From: Paenibacillus phytohabitans
GTDB taxonomy: Bacteria > Bacillota > Bacilli > Paenibacillales > Paenibacillaceae
Assembly (NCBI RefSeq): GCF_013141775.1
Contig: NZ_WHOB01000068.1
Coordinates: 1-64,000, forward strand
Length of the DNA: 64,000 nt
Direction: 5' to 3'
In this document: positions 40,629 to 48,926 of the stretch, one piece after another
Layout of the letters: every line of letters starts with the position of its first letter
Position numbering within the stretch: the stretch's first letter is position 1
Made by a program: the position numbers and the translations under genes
Notes under the pieces: model-generated
What the model saw: the letters and a program-made list of their open reading frames with translations, nothing else
Databases searched by the model: none
What the model was told of the DNA's origin: nothing

Positions 40629-43164
40629 AGGCTTCCTCCATTCTGGCCGATATCCGCTGATAGAGATACGAAATCCCCAGCAGGCAGAGTCCGAAGCTGA
40701 AATAAGCGATGATCTTGCTGCCGGTGTTCAGCAGGGTCAGATCATAGAGCAGCAGCTTGCCGGTTGCCAGCAGTGACAGGCCCAGCCCGAAACGGCGGAT
40801 ATACAGATACCGCTTGCGGAAGCCGTACATAATGAACAGCACCGAGAGCAGCAGGTAGACCAGACTGAAAGCCAGTCCGCCATCATGCAGCCGGATCTGC
40901 ACCCCAAGGAATGCAGTAAGCATCACCAGCAGATAGATACCCATAGCCACCGGAACCAGCTCCATATTCTTGTAATCGCGCAGGAGCGTTGTCCGCAGCA
41001 GTCTTCCGCCGCTGAACCACACGAACAAATTGAAGAGAATAAGCAGACCCAGCACCAGAAGATCTGCCCCGGAGCTTCCGGATAATCCGGCTGGCAGGCT
41101 AGGCATGCCGAGCGTGATGCCGATGCAGATAGCATAAGTGATCCCGTACATCAGCGTGACCATGTAACCGACCACCGTATCATACAGCACCTTAACCTTC
41201 GGCAGCACATAGGCAAGGCCAGCCGTTAGCAAGGCAGCCAGCAGCAGCTTGTAGAATGTACTGTGTGCCATATCTTCCGGAACTGCACGGTCGAACAGCC
41301 GCAAGGCTTCATACACCAGATATACATAGAAATTCAGGATCGCAGCATATTTGAACCAGACTACCCCCTGCACCTCGGCAGGTGAGCTGCGGAGCAGAAG
41401 CTCCTCCCGGGAATGACGGACCGCATAGAACAAGGCTACCGTAACCATCCCCGCAGTAATAAAGGTATATTTCAGCTCAAAATACGGATTGCTGTAGATG
41501 ACCACAGGGCTCAGCTCGGATATCCGCAGCAGCCCGTCGATGCCGAAGAACGTCCCCAGGCAGAGCAGGAGAATCCCCCAGCCCGAGCGTTCCACTGCCT
41601 TGAAGCGGTACAGCTGGCCGTAGACCGTCAGAAGCACTCCCTCAATCAGCCAGCCGATGGACCACCAGGCCGTTCCTAACTGGAACGGGATCATCAGTAC
41701 GGCAAAGGTCAAAGAGGTGGCGTAGAAGAGCAGTCTGCTCTCCCGTTCCTGCGGCATCCGCTTCTCCAGCAGAACGCCAAGCCCCAGGTACATCAGACAG
41801 AAGAACAAGGCAAGCGCGCCTTTGAACTCGCCCAGACCTGCATCCAGGAAAAGAATATACAAGGTTGCGCAGCTGATGACCGTATTGCAGCCCAGCAGGC
41901 AGAAATCCAGCCAGGCGAGCTTCGACTTGTATTTGAACGGGTACCAGAGTGTGATGCCCAGATACATGACAAAGGTCAATATAGCGCAGAGCATGCCCGC
42001 TGCACTGCTGTCCGACAGATTAATCAGCAGCAGCATGGAGGGTATATTAAACAGGAAGCTGATGTAATTGACAATAACCCAGCGCTTGCGCAGGGAGACC
42101 AGCAGAATGAGCAGGTTCAGCACGAACAGATAGCCCATAGCCGCGTACACTGCGCTGCCTTCCAGCCCGAACGCCCCTATATAAGAGAACAGCGGCAGAT
42201 AACCGCCGACAAGCCCCATGGAACAGATCGTCCGCGACTCATAGCGCAGCGATAACAGCACAGCGGATAGAGTGACCAGTACGGATAGACCGATCCCGGC
42301 CCATAAACCGATAATCTCCAATAAAAAATAGCTGTAAAAGATTGAGCCGTAGAGTACGGATACCCCGCCTCCGATCAGACCCAGGGCAAAGGCTCCCCTG
42401 CCTTTGCGGAACAGCCACTCGCCGCCGCCCAGCATGATAGCGCCAAGCAGAAAGAAGGCGCTGCCCTTCATATAGTCATTGAACCAGGTGGAATAACTGT
42501 ATCTGAACCCGGCCCCCACTGCCAGAATCAGCAGCAGAATCCCCAGGCGGTTGATCCAGTTCAGACCGATCTTCATTTCAATCCGGTTCTGCTTGCGGCG
42601 GCGCAGCAGCGTTTCCTCACTGACCCCCTCAGCGGCAAAGACATCCATACGGCTGTCAAGCGCCCCTGTCAGTGACTGCTCCACCTCACGCTGCCGCTTT
42701 CTGCGCAGGAGAATACTCTCATTCAGCCTCCCTTGCACTTCTCCCAGCATGGCGGCTATCTGCGCCTGGTCTTGCCCCAGCTCAGCTTTGGCACGTCTGA
42801 ACGTGACATCAATACGCTGCCTGGTCTCCAGCTCGAAGGAAGTCAGCCTGTCGAGGTAGGCATTATTCTGCGAGCCAAAGTAGGTCTGCAGCTTCTGCCG
42901 CGATACCCGCAGAATGCCCAGCTTCTCATCCAGAATCTGCTCCGTCAGTGCCGTCCGCAGCTCGGAGTTATCCTGCCGCAATATTGAAGCCTGAATTTTC
43001 AGTTCCCTGAGAATCAGCTTGTTCTCTTCATTCTCCTTCTTCAGCGCTTCATTCTCATGAACCAGATCGCTGCTCTCATATTCCTCAATCAAAGCCTGGT
43101 ATTCTTTCAAAAGCCCGTCCTGCTGCTGCTGTACAGCCCTCAGCCGATCTCTGAAATCCTCCAT
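40594..43164 (-). CDS. DUF2339-type polytopic membrane protein
   Basis: Encodes 856 residues. The first 170 form a long coiled coil (LKKENEENKLILRELKIQASILRQDNSELR and following), then at least twenty hydrophobic helices fill residues 200-840, the layout of DUF2339 proteins. No catalytic motif is visible. It is the first gene of the run DUF2339-DUF3999-HAD-MBL, and its end overlaps the next gene. A role in envelope homeostasis is suggested for such pairs, but nothing in the sequence proves it. Confidence 0.8.
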   Translation of the reverse strand: MEDFRDRLRAVQQQQDGLLKEYQALIEEYESSDLVHENEALKKENEENKLILRELKIQASILRQDNSELRTALTEQILDEKLGILRVSRQKLQTYFGSQNNAYLDRLTSFELETRQRIDVTFRRAKAELGQDQAQIAAMLGEVQGRLNESILLRRKRQREVEQSLTGALDSRMDVFAAEGVSEETLLRRRKQNRIEMKIGLNWINRLGILLLILAVGAGFRYSYSTWFNDYMKGSAFFLLGAIMLGGGEWLFRKGRGAFALGLIGGGVSVLYGSIFYSYFLLEIIGLWAGIGLSVLVTLSAVLLSLRYESRTICSMGLVGGYLPLFSYIGAFGLEGSAVYAAMGYLFVLNLLILLVSLRKRWVIVNYISFLFNIPSMLLLINLSDSSAAGMLCAILTFVMYLGITLWYPFKYKSKLAWLDFCLLGCNTVISCATLYILFLDAGLGEFKGALALFFCLMYLGLGVLLEKRMPQERESRLLFYATSLTFAVLMIPFQLGTAWWSIGWLIEGVLLTVYGQLYRFKAVERSGWGILLLCLGTFFGIDGLLRISELSPVVIYSNPYFELKYTFITAGMVTVALFYAVRHSREELLLRSSPAEVQGVVWFKYAAILNFYVYLVYEALRLFDRAVPEDMAHSTFYKLLLAALLTAGLAYVLPKVKVLYDTVVGYMVTLMYGITYAICIGITLGMPSLPAGLSGSSGADLLVLGLLILFNLFVWFSGGRLLRTTLLRDYKNMELVPVAMGIYLLVMLTAFLGVQIRLHDGGLAFSLVYLLLSVLFIMYGFRKRYLYIRRFGLGLSLLATGKLLLYDLTLLNTGSKIIAYFSFGLCLLGISYLYQRISARMEEAYALAEKDQPES

Positions 43165-43311
43165 AGCGCCCCCCAGTGCCTGCTATCAGCAATTGTTAAT
43201 ATTTTCATTTTACTATATCTGCCCAGGTAATCCAGTGCAACATAATGAGTCCAACCGGCGTTAGAGAAATAACACATACTTACCTACTAACATAACCAAA
43301 GGAGCTGTCCC

Positions 43312-44349
43312 ATGAAAACTTCTCTCAGAACAAGCGCAGCGCTCCTGACGCTGTCGCTGGCCCTCACTACCGGAGTGGTCTCCGCTGCCCCTGCAGCAAC
43401 CAGTTCAACCCAGACCAAGGCTGCCCAGAACAAAGCCGGCGCCTCACTAAGCACGTACGCCATTGCCATTAACGGTACAGCCATCACCGAGACCGGCTTT
43501 CAGCCTTCCGGCACCAAGGAGCCGCTGATTCCGCTGCGTACCGTCGCTGAGGCACTGGGCTTCAAGATTACCTGGAACACGGCAACCAAAGCTGTCGACT
43601 TGAATAAAGGAAATATATACACAACTGTGAAGAGCGGCGAAGACCGCTATGTGATCAACAAAATGTACACCTCACTCGGAACGGCTCCGCTGACTAAGGC
43701 AGACAAAATGTATGTCCCCGCATCCTTCGTAAGTGAGGTACTGCATCAGACCGTAAGTGTGGAGGGGAAGAATATCGTGATCACTTCAGCCGCAGAGCAT
43801 GTCCTTGAGACCGGCGTCATCACCGCCATCCGGAATTCCGGCGGCACTTCCTCCATTCAAATCAAGGGTACCGGAACCGCAGGGCTCGTACTGAATGTCA
43901 GCGGAGATACAGTATATGAGAAGACCGACGGCACCAAGCTGGCCTTAGCCTATCTTCAGATCGGTATGACCATAGAGGCCGAGCACGCAGTGTTCTCCAC
44001 CCGCAGCCTGCCTCCGCAGACGCCCGCTTACCGGATAACTGTCCAGGATACCAAGGCTCAGGCTGATATGCTGGGTACGGAAGGCACTCTTGAAGAGATC
44101 ATCAAGGCCGAAGACGGCTCACTCAGCCTCCGCATCAAAGGCAGCGCCCTCAGCGATCTGTCGCAAAGCGAGATCGTGCTTCGCCTGACGGAGGATACTC
44201 TGCTGGTGAACGCGAGCGGAGAAGCTGTAGAACAATCTGCTCTGGTGCAGGGCGCTACGGTTATGGGCTTCTACTCCCCTGTAATGACCCGGAGTCTGCC
44301 GCCAATCGGAACCGCGCTCAAAGTCGTCGTGGAGACCGTTCAACCTTAA
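43312..44349 (+). CDS. Secreted protein with copper amine oxidase-like stalk domain
   Basis: Encodes 345 residues. A signal peptide (1-25, cleavage after VVSAA) is followed by the copper amine oxidase N-terminal-like domain: IAINGTAI, PLIPLRTVAEALGFKITWNTATKAVDL and MYVPASFVSEVL (about residues 50-160). Two further beta-rich segments of about 85 residues each follow (VLETGVITAIRNSGG and MLGTEGTLEEIIKAEDGS), which look like diverged repeats. This domain is very common in secreted Paenibacillus proteins and has no amine oxidase activity. AAAGGAG precedes the ATG. It is divergent from the DUF2339 gene and monocistronic. Confidence 0.87.
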   Translation: MKTSLRTSAALLTLSLALTTGVVSAAPAATSSTQTKAAQNKAGASLSTYAIAINGTAITETGFQPSGTKEPLIPLRTVAEALGFKITWNTATKAVDLNKGNIYTTVKSGEDRYVINKMYTSLGTAPLTKADKMYVPASFVSEVLHQTVSVEGKNIVITSAAEHVLETGVITAIRNSGGTSSIQIKGTGTAGLVLNVSGDTVYEKTDGTKLALAYLQIGMTIEAEHAVFSTRSLPPQTPAYRITVQDTKAQADMLGTEGTLEEIIKAEDGSLSLRIKGSALSDLSQSEIVLRLTEDTLLVNASGEAVEQSALVQGATVMGFYSPVMTRSLPPIGTALKVVVETVQP

Positions 44350-44376
44350 CTTAGCCACCGCACCTGTAAAACTAAG

Positions 44377-44553
44377 TGGATTTATGACATCTATTGCTCT
44401 CGACGCAGCATCTTTTTGGATAACAAGTGGATTTATGGCACCTAATTCACCCCAAATGTCCACCTTAAGCTGATTAGGGCAGAATAAAATGTTCTTTTTC
44501 CAACTAAACCACCCAAATCAGACATTTCACATGAAATAGATGTCATTTATCCA
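44377..44553. repeat. MITE-like element with 19-bp terminal inverted repeats
   Basis: TGGATTTATGACATCTATT (44377-44395) and the reverse complement of 44535-44553 (TGGATAAATGACATCTATT) differ at two bases. A further degenerate direct copy, GTGGATTTATGGCACCTAATT-like, starts near 44428. The 177-bp unit has no coding capacity and lies between the stalk-domain gene and the diguanylate cyclase gene. The rest of 44350-44679 holds no gene. Confidence 0.7.
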
Positions 44554-44627
44554 TCTGCTGCTTAACTGTATGGCAGAGGAACAGGCCTCTCGTGAGTGCG
44601 ATCCATCGCAGTGACTAATCACAACAA

Positions 44628-44662
44628 CAGAGCATCCCTCCAGCCTACGGAGAGATGCTCTG
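44628..44662. terminator. Terminator between the stalk-protein and diguanylate cyclase genes
   Basis: CAGAGCATC pairs with GATGCTCTG, with an inner CTCC/GGAG pairing. TTTGTATTT follows on the plus strand and TTGTTGTG on the minus strand, so it can serve the convergent genes on both sides. Confidence 0.75.
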
Positions 44663-44679
44663 TTTGTATTTATCCCGGA

Positions 44680-46254
44680 CTAACCCTTGGCCGCCTGCCG
44701 CACAGCGGGCTGACGGCCAAGGGTGACTCTGTTCTTGCCCCTGGCCTTGGACTGATACAGGGCTTCGTCCGCCTCGCGGTATAAGTCCTCGAAGGTCACA
44801 TCGCTGCGCTCAGTGAAGGCAATGCCTATGCTGACAGTCAGCTGGATGCTGTGCCCCCCGTCCAGCAGGACGATGTGCTCGCCCAGGTCTGCTCGGAAAC
44901 TCTCCGCTTCTCTCAAGGCCTCAGCCTCGCTGCCGGCAAAGAAGCAGACCGCGAACTCCTCGCCCCCCACCCGGCCGGAAATCCCGTTATGCTGGTACAC
45001 CTTCATAATCTTCCGGGACAAATCTACCAGCGCCTGATCACCGGCCAGATGTCCGTATGTATCATTAATTAACTTGAAATCATCGATATCGAACAGCAGC
45101 AGCGCCATTCCCGCCCCGTGCTGCGCAGAGTAGTTCTGCACCAGCCGCATGAAATGCCTGCGGTTGTACAGGCCGGTCAGATCATCAACAGTAGCCTGAT
45201 GCAGCAGCTCGCGTTCATACCTCTTCTTCTCACTGAGATCACTGAAGACCATCAGCATGCCTGTATTCTCTGTGCGGGTCCGCTCCGTGGCAATAAGTGC
45301 GACGCCGAAACAGGCACCGTCCTTGCCGGAAGGCTCGATCTCGAACTGGCCTTCCAACCGCTTGGCATAATGGTCCGAAATTTGCCCGTACTGCTTCAGC
45401 AGCAGATGTATGCTTCGGCCCCTCCAGGTGTCCGCCTTCTCTTCCAGCAGCCCGGAGAGCATCGCATCCGCAGCTTCATTGACATCAATGATATGGTCAT
45501 AGCGGTCCGTCAGTACAATGCCGTCTTTCATATTCTCGAAGATTTTATTCTTGGCAAGCGGATATAAGGAGAGCCGCGGATCACGGAACAAGGAGAGGTA
45601 CGCCACGATGATGGGCGGAAGATAGGTAAATGCTGTGAACCCGGTAATCGTAATTTTGAGCAGCGGAAGCAGAAAGACCGTCAGTACCGGAATTACCAGT
45701 CCGAGCAGCAGCATCAGATTACGGCGGAAATAATATGCAGGAGCATTCAGGAGGGAGATCGCCAGTAAATAGACTGCATACAACCCGAACAGCTGGTCAT
45801 ATGCAATAAGGATCATGCTTAACACTGTAGGCTTCACTGCAATTCCGGTAACACCTGCCACTGTTGCGAGCCCAACCTCACTGCGCATCAGATGATGATA
45901 GGAATCGGTAAAGATCAGCACAACATCGAGCACGACCGGAATACAAAAGAAAATAAGCCTCTTGGCCAAACCCTCAGAGGAACGGGAGACATACTCTTTA
46001 ATAACGGCATAGGTAAAGATAGCACTCAAAAAAAGCGGGCCCTGCTGCAAGTTCTTCCACCATAGCTTGGCTTGATAGGATTCCGACAGAATCTCTCCGG
46101 CCGTAGCCGCGAATATCAGGCTGACCAGCAGCATCAATATCCATAAATAGCATCTTCCCGGTGTGTGGCGGTGCTTGAAAGAACCGATGCCCATGTAGAG
46201 ACTTAGAACGCTGCCCATTACTAAATAATAAGGATAACCCTGCATCCACGGCAT
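44680..46254 (-). CDS. Membrane diguanylate cyclase with 7TM sensor and PAS domain
   Basis: Encodes 524 residues. Seven hydrophobic helices (about 8-225) form an N-terminal sensor of the 7TM histidine-kinase type, then a PAS domain (about 235-345; VLTDRYDHIIDVNEAADAML) and a GGDEF domain (355-515). The active-site loop is GGEEF at residues 430-434, and DIDDFKLINDTYGH is intact, so it should make cyclic di-GMP from two GTP. The RxxD inhibitory site is absent (QHNG at 421-424), so product inhibition by that site is not expected. It lies about 3 kb from a c-di-GMP-receptor gene and could supply it. Confidence 0.92.
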   Translation of the reverse strand: MPWMQGYPYYLVMGSVLSLYMGIGSFKHRHTPGRCYLWILMLLVSLIFAATAGEILSESYQAKLWWKNLQQGPLFLSAIFTYAVIKEYVSRSSEGLAKRLIFFCIPVVLDVVLIFTDSYHHLMRSEVGLATVAGVTGIAVKPTVLSMILIAYDQLFGLYAVYLLAISLLNAPAYYFRRNLMLLLGLVIPVLTVFLLPLLKITITGFTAFTYLPPIIVAYLSLFRDPRLSLYPLAKNKIFENMKDGIVLTDRYDHIIDVNEAADAMLSGLLEEKADTWRGRSIHLLLKQYGQISDHYAKRLEGQFEIEPSGKDGACFGVALIATERTRTENTGMLMVFSDLSEKKRYERELLHQATVDDLTGLYNRRHFMRLVQNYSAQHGAGMALLLFDIDDFKLINDTYGHLAGDQALVDLSRKIMKVYQHNGISGRVGGEEFAVCFFAGSEAEALREAESFRADLGEHIVLLDGGHSIQLTVSIGIAFTERSDVTFEDLYREADEALYQSKARGKNRVTLGRQPAVRQAAKG

Positions 46255-46671
46255 GTCATATTTCTCCTATTTTTGAGATAACTTTGCCTTATTATATCCT
46301 ACTCTTTCGTACAAATGAATCTTTCTTCCAAAAAATACTATCTGTACCCAAGGTATAGGCGTCCGTCCGCCGTTCCATGGAGATGCCTGAACATACACGA
46401 AGACCCTACGGGCAGCCCGTAGAGTCTTCAAAAGGTGAGAAGCGAATTTATAGTTATGCAGGATTCCAGTTGCTAGGGTGCTAAACCGGAGTAGAATCGG
46501 CGTAATCTCGATCTTCTCCGTCTTTTCAAGTAGTACATGGGTTAATCAACTACCTTTCGGAAAACACGCAGGCATGCCCTTCCAAACGTCTAATTGATAC
46601 CTTCCACTTCCCACCTAAGCATTAATACCCGCTACGCAGGCCGCTCAAACAAGCGTACATAAACAAAACAA
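46255..46671. other. Gene-free stretch with a strong hairpin
   Basis: No protein gene is supported. At 46399-46429 an inverted repeat GAAGACCCTACGGG / CCCGTAGAGTCTTC (one mismatch) with a 3-nt loop is followed by AAAAGG on the plus strand. Between it and the L31 terminator lie about 240 bp with several short inverted repeats that could hold a small RNA, but I recognise no known RNA family. Confidence 0.35.
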
Positions 46672-46715
46672 AGAGGATACTCCTTCACCATCTGCATGGA
46701 TGCGGGAATATCCTC
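46672..46715 (-). terminator. Intrinsic terminator of rpmE2
   Basis: AGAGGATACTCC pairs with GGGAATATCCTCT, and the minus-strand trailer is TTTGTTTTGTTT. It lies about 17 bp past the stop. Confidence 0.75.
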
Positions 46716-46731
46716 TATAGTAGGAATACCA

Positions 46732-46980
46732 TTATTTCTTCTGTGCCAACCGTTGTTTGAACTTGTCAACACGGCCGCCAGTTTCGGTATCTCTTTGTTT
46801 ACCTGTGTAGAACGGGTGGGATGCGGAGCTGGAGTCTACACGGATCACTGGATAAGTGTTGCCGTCTTCCCATTCCATCGTTTCACCGGAAGACTTGGTG
46901 GACGAGCTCAGGAATTTGTAGCCTACGCTTGCATCGAAGAAGATAACCTGGTTGAACTTAGGGTGTATGCCTTCTTTCAT
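46732..46980 (-). CDS. rpmE2: 50S ribosomal protein L31 type B
   Basis: Encodes 82 residues, matching type B L31 in length and in the segments MKEGIHPKFNQVIFFDASVGYKFLSSSTK and SHPFYTGKQRDTETGGRVDKFKQRL. It has no cysteine, so it is the zinc-independent form that replaces the zinc-ribbon L31 when zinc is scarce. GGAGG is correctly spaced before the ATG. In B. subtilis the homologue is repressed by Zur; I do not see a clear Zur box here. A good promoter lies about 120 nt upstream. Confidence 0.96.
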   Translation of the reverse strand: MKEGIHPKFNQVIFFDASVGYKFLSSSTKSSGETMEWEDGNTYPVIRVDSSSASHPFYTGKQRDTETGGRVDKFKQRLAQKK

Positions 46981-47106
46981 TGTAATAACCTCCTTTCCGT
47001 ACTAATACAACTTCTATGGTATTATGAAGCCATCTCTTGGTCTATTTAATAATTCCGGTTAGACGAAGGGAGATGCGTAAATCTTCCGATTTTTACACGC
47101 CATACT

Positions 47107-47135
47107 ATCATACGTGAAAGCGGGCCTGGAGTCAA
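47107..47135 (-). promoter_or_regulatory. Sigma-A promoter of rpmE2
   Basis: On the minus strand TTGACT (47135-47130), a 17-bp spacer and TATGAT (47112-47107). The start would be near 47100, leaving an untranslated leader of about 120 nt, long enough for a ribosomal-protein leader structure. Confidence 0.7.
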
Positions 47136-47221
47136 CCTTTTGAGCCGGAAAAAAGGGGGCTTGTCACCCTGCAATCAGGCACCGCGAACCGGGCCGCCCT
47201 ACAACCGGCTTAGGGTGAACG

Positions 47222-48010
47222 TTAGAGCGATTTCACCATTCCGCCGTCGATAAGCAGGGATTGGCCGGTAATATAAGTATTGGCAAAAGAACCGAGAAAT
47301 ACTGCCGCTTTACCGAACTCCTCCGGCGTTCCCGTTCTGCCGAGCGGAATCCCCTTCAGCGCCTCCGCCTGGACCTGCTCAAGCGAAGTCCCCACCGCTT
47401 CCGCCCGTTTGCCGTCAAGCTGGAGAATCCGGTCTGTACCGATGCGTCCGGGTGCCAGACTGTTGATCAGAATGCCTTCGGGCGCAAGCTCCGTGGCCAG
47501 GCTCTTGTTCAGCGCGTTCACCCCTGCGCGGAACACATTCGAGAGAAGCAGCCCCTGGATCGGCTGCTTGATCGAGACCGAGCTGATGCTGACAATCCGC
47601 CCTCCGCCAGCGCTGCGCATATGCGGCAGCGCTTCGCGGATCAGGCGGACCGTGCTCATCAGCGTAAGCTCGAAGCCGCCGCTCCAGTCCGCGTCGGCCA
47701 TATCCCCGAAGCTGCCGCCCGGAGGCCCGCCGGCGTTCGTGACAAGCACATCGAGGCCGCCTCCATATTCGGCGGCCGTCCGGACCGCCCGTTCAATATC
47801 CTCCGGGCGGGTCACATCCATCTCCGCCACGGCAACCTCTTGCCCCGTGGCCTCCAGAATCGCCTGCCGCGCCGCTTCCAGCTGCGGCAGGCTCCGGCTC
47901 GCGATCGTCACGCGCGCGCCTTCACGCGCATATTCCAGTGCGGTTGCCAGCCCCAGCCCTTTGCTGGCGGCGGCTACGAGCACTGACTTTCCTCCAAGAC
48001 CCAAATCCAT
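47222..48010 (-). CDS. SDR-fold protein lacking the YxxxK motif
   Basis: Encodes 262 residues with a Rossmann fold of the classical short-chain dehydrogenase type: AAASKGLGLATA replaces the usual TGxxxGIG, with NAGG at residue about 93 and PGRIGTDR after strand 6. Where classical members have YxxxK the sequence reads SNVFRAGVNALNK, so Tyr and Lys are replaced by Ser and Arg; the Ser of the triad (ISSVSI) is present. It belongs to a divergent SDR branch whose activity is unclear. AGGAGGATATCATT precedes the ATG. It lies 49 bp downstream of the exopolysaccharide operon, same strand, and may be cotranscribed. Confidence 0.82.
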   Translation of the reverse strand: MDLGLGGKSVLVAAASKGLGLATALEYAREGARVTIASRSLPQLEAARQAILEATGQEVAVAEMDVTRPEDIERAVRTAAEYGGGLDVLVTNAGGPPGGSFGDMADADWSGGFELTLMSTVRLIREALPHMRSAGGGRIVSISSVSIKQPIQGLLLSNVFRAGVNALNKSLATELAPEGILINSLAPGRIGTDRILQLDGKRAEAVGTSLEQVQAEALKGIPLGRTGTPEEFGKAAVFLGSFANTYITGQSLLIDGGMVKSL

Positions 48011-48059
48011 AATGATATCCTCCTGTCAGATTGGATTGAAGCAAGAACCCTAATCTGCA

Positions 48060-48926
48060 TTATACATCGTATTCAAGCTGATTTTTGGCTTGAACAATGA
48101 AATCCAGCGGATTCTCAATTTTGTCCGCCTCATACTCCACTGCCCCAATCTTCAGCCCCAGGTTCACTTTATACTTGCCGGAGAATTCGGTATCATTCAA
48201 TTCCTGCAGCCGGAGCTTGATCCGCTCAATGACAATTTTGGCCCCTTCACGGTCTGTGAAGAGCAGGAGCCCCCAGGTGGCGTCCTCCTTGTCCAGCAGA
48301 TACAGCGCGTCATTGGTGCGGATACTGGACTGGCTGAGCTGGGAGACATCATAGATCGCTTCGGACAGCTGCTCTTCCGGAATCAGACGGCGGATCTCAT
48401 TCCAGTATTTCACCTTGACAACAAGCAGTGTAAGCGGAATGTGATACCGTGTCGATATCCCGGTGAACAGGCTGGCATCCTTCTGAAAAGAGATACTGTT
48501 GCGCAGATCCGTATTCTCATCCACCGTGGCGAGATTGGCCGTCCGCTTCTGCAGGCGCTCATTCTCGGCCTGCAGCTCACGGCTGCTGGACGTGAACACC
48601 CAGAGGACGACTGTAATCAGCGGAGTCATAATCAGCCAGAAGTACGTATTAACGCCAATCGATGCCCCTTCGGACACCGTTTGATAGACCACGAAGAAGC
48701 CGTAGCCGAAGATAAACGCCAGATTCAGCGTCAGTCCCGCAGTTACTGTGGTGAAATACGTGACCAGCGCCAGCAGGAAGGCCACATTCAGAATAATGAT
48801 GTTCTGTATATAGTGATCCGGAGAGCCGGCAATGAATACGGTGCAGGCAAACATCAGGACCAGGAAGGCCAGAAACCCGAGATCGGAGATTAGGCTGCTG
48901 CGGTTACGTCTCACGCTTATCACCAC
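48060..48926 (-). CDS. YdaK-like membrane c-di-GMP receptor with degenerate GGDEF domain
   Basis: Encodes up to 288 residues: four hydrophobic helices (about 12-115), a short coiled coil and a GGDEF-fold domain (130-285). The GGDEF loop is replaced by DKEDA (212-216), so no cyclase activity is expected. The inhibitory-site RxxD is intact as RTND (203-206), exactly five residues before it, so it should bind c-di-GMP. This is the organisation of B. subtilis YdaK, which activates an exopolysaccharide synthase. The gene overlaps the BcsB-like gene by 23 bp and is last in the operon. The start is a GTG at 48926, 48923 or 48914; the last has the best ribosome site. Confidence 0.85.
   Translation of the reverse strand: MVISVRRNRSSLISDLGFLAFLVLMFACTVFIAGSPDHYIQNIIILNVAFLLALVTYFTTVTAGLTLNLAFIFGYGFFVVYQTVSEGASIGVNTYFWLIMTPLITVVLWVFTSSSRELQAENERLQKRTANLATVDENTDLRNSISFQKDASLFTGISTRYHIPLTLLVVKVKYWNEIRRLIPEEQLSEAIYDVSQLSQSSIRTNDALYLLDKEDATWGLLLFTDREGAKIVIERIKLRLQELNDTEFSGKYKVNLGLKIGAVEYEADKIENPLDFIVQAKNQLEYDV

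Noticed and set aside
46981..47221. Riboswitch in the rpmE2 leader
   Set aside because: I find no known riboswitch consensus; only length suggests structure.
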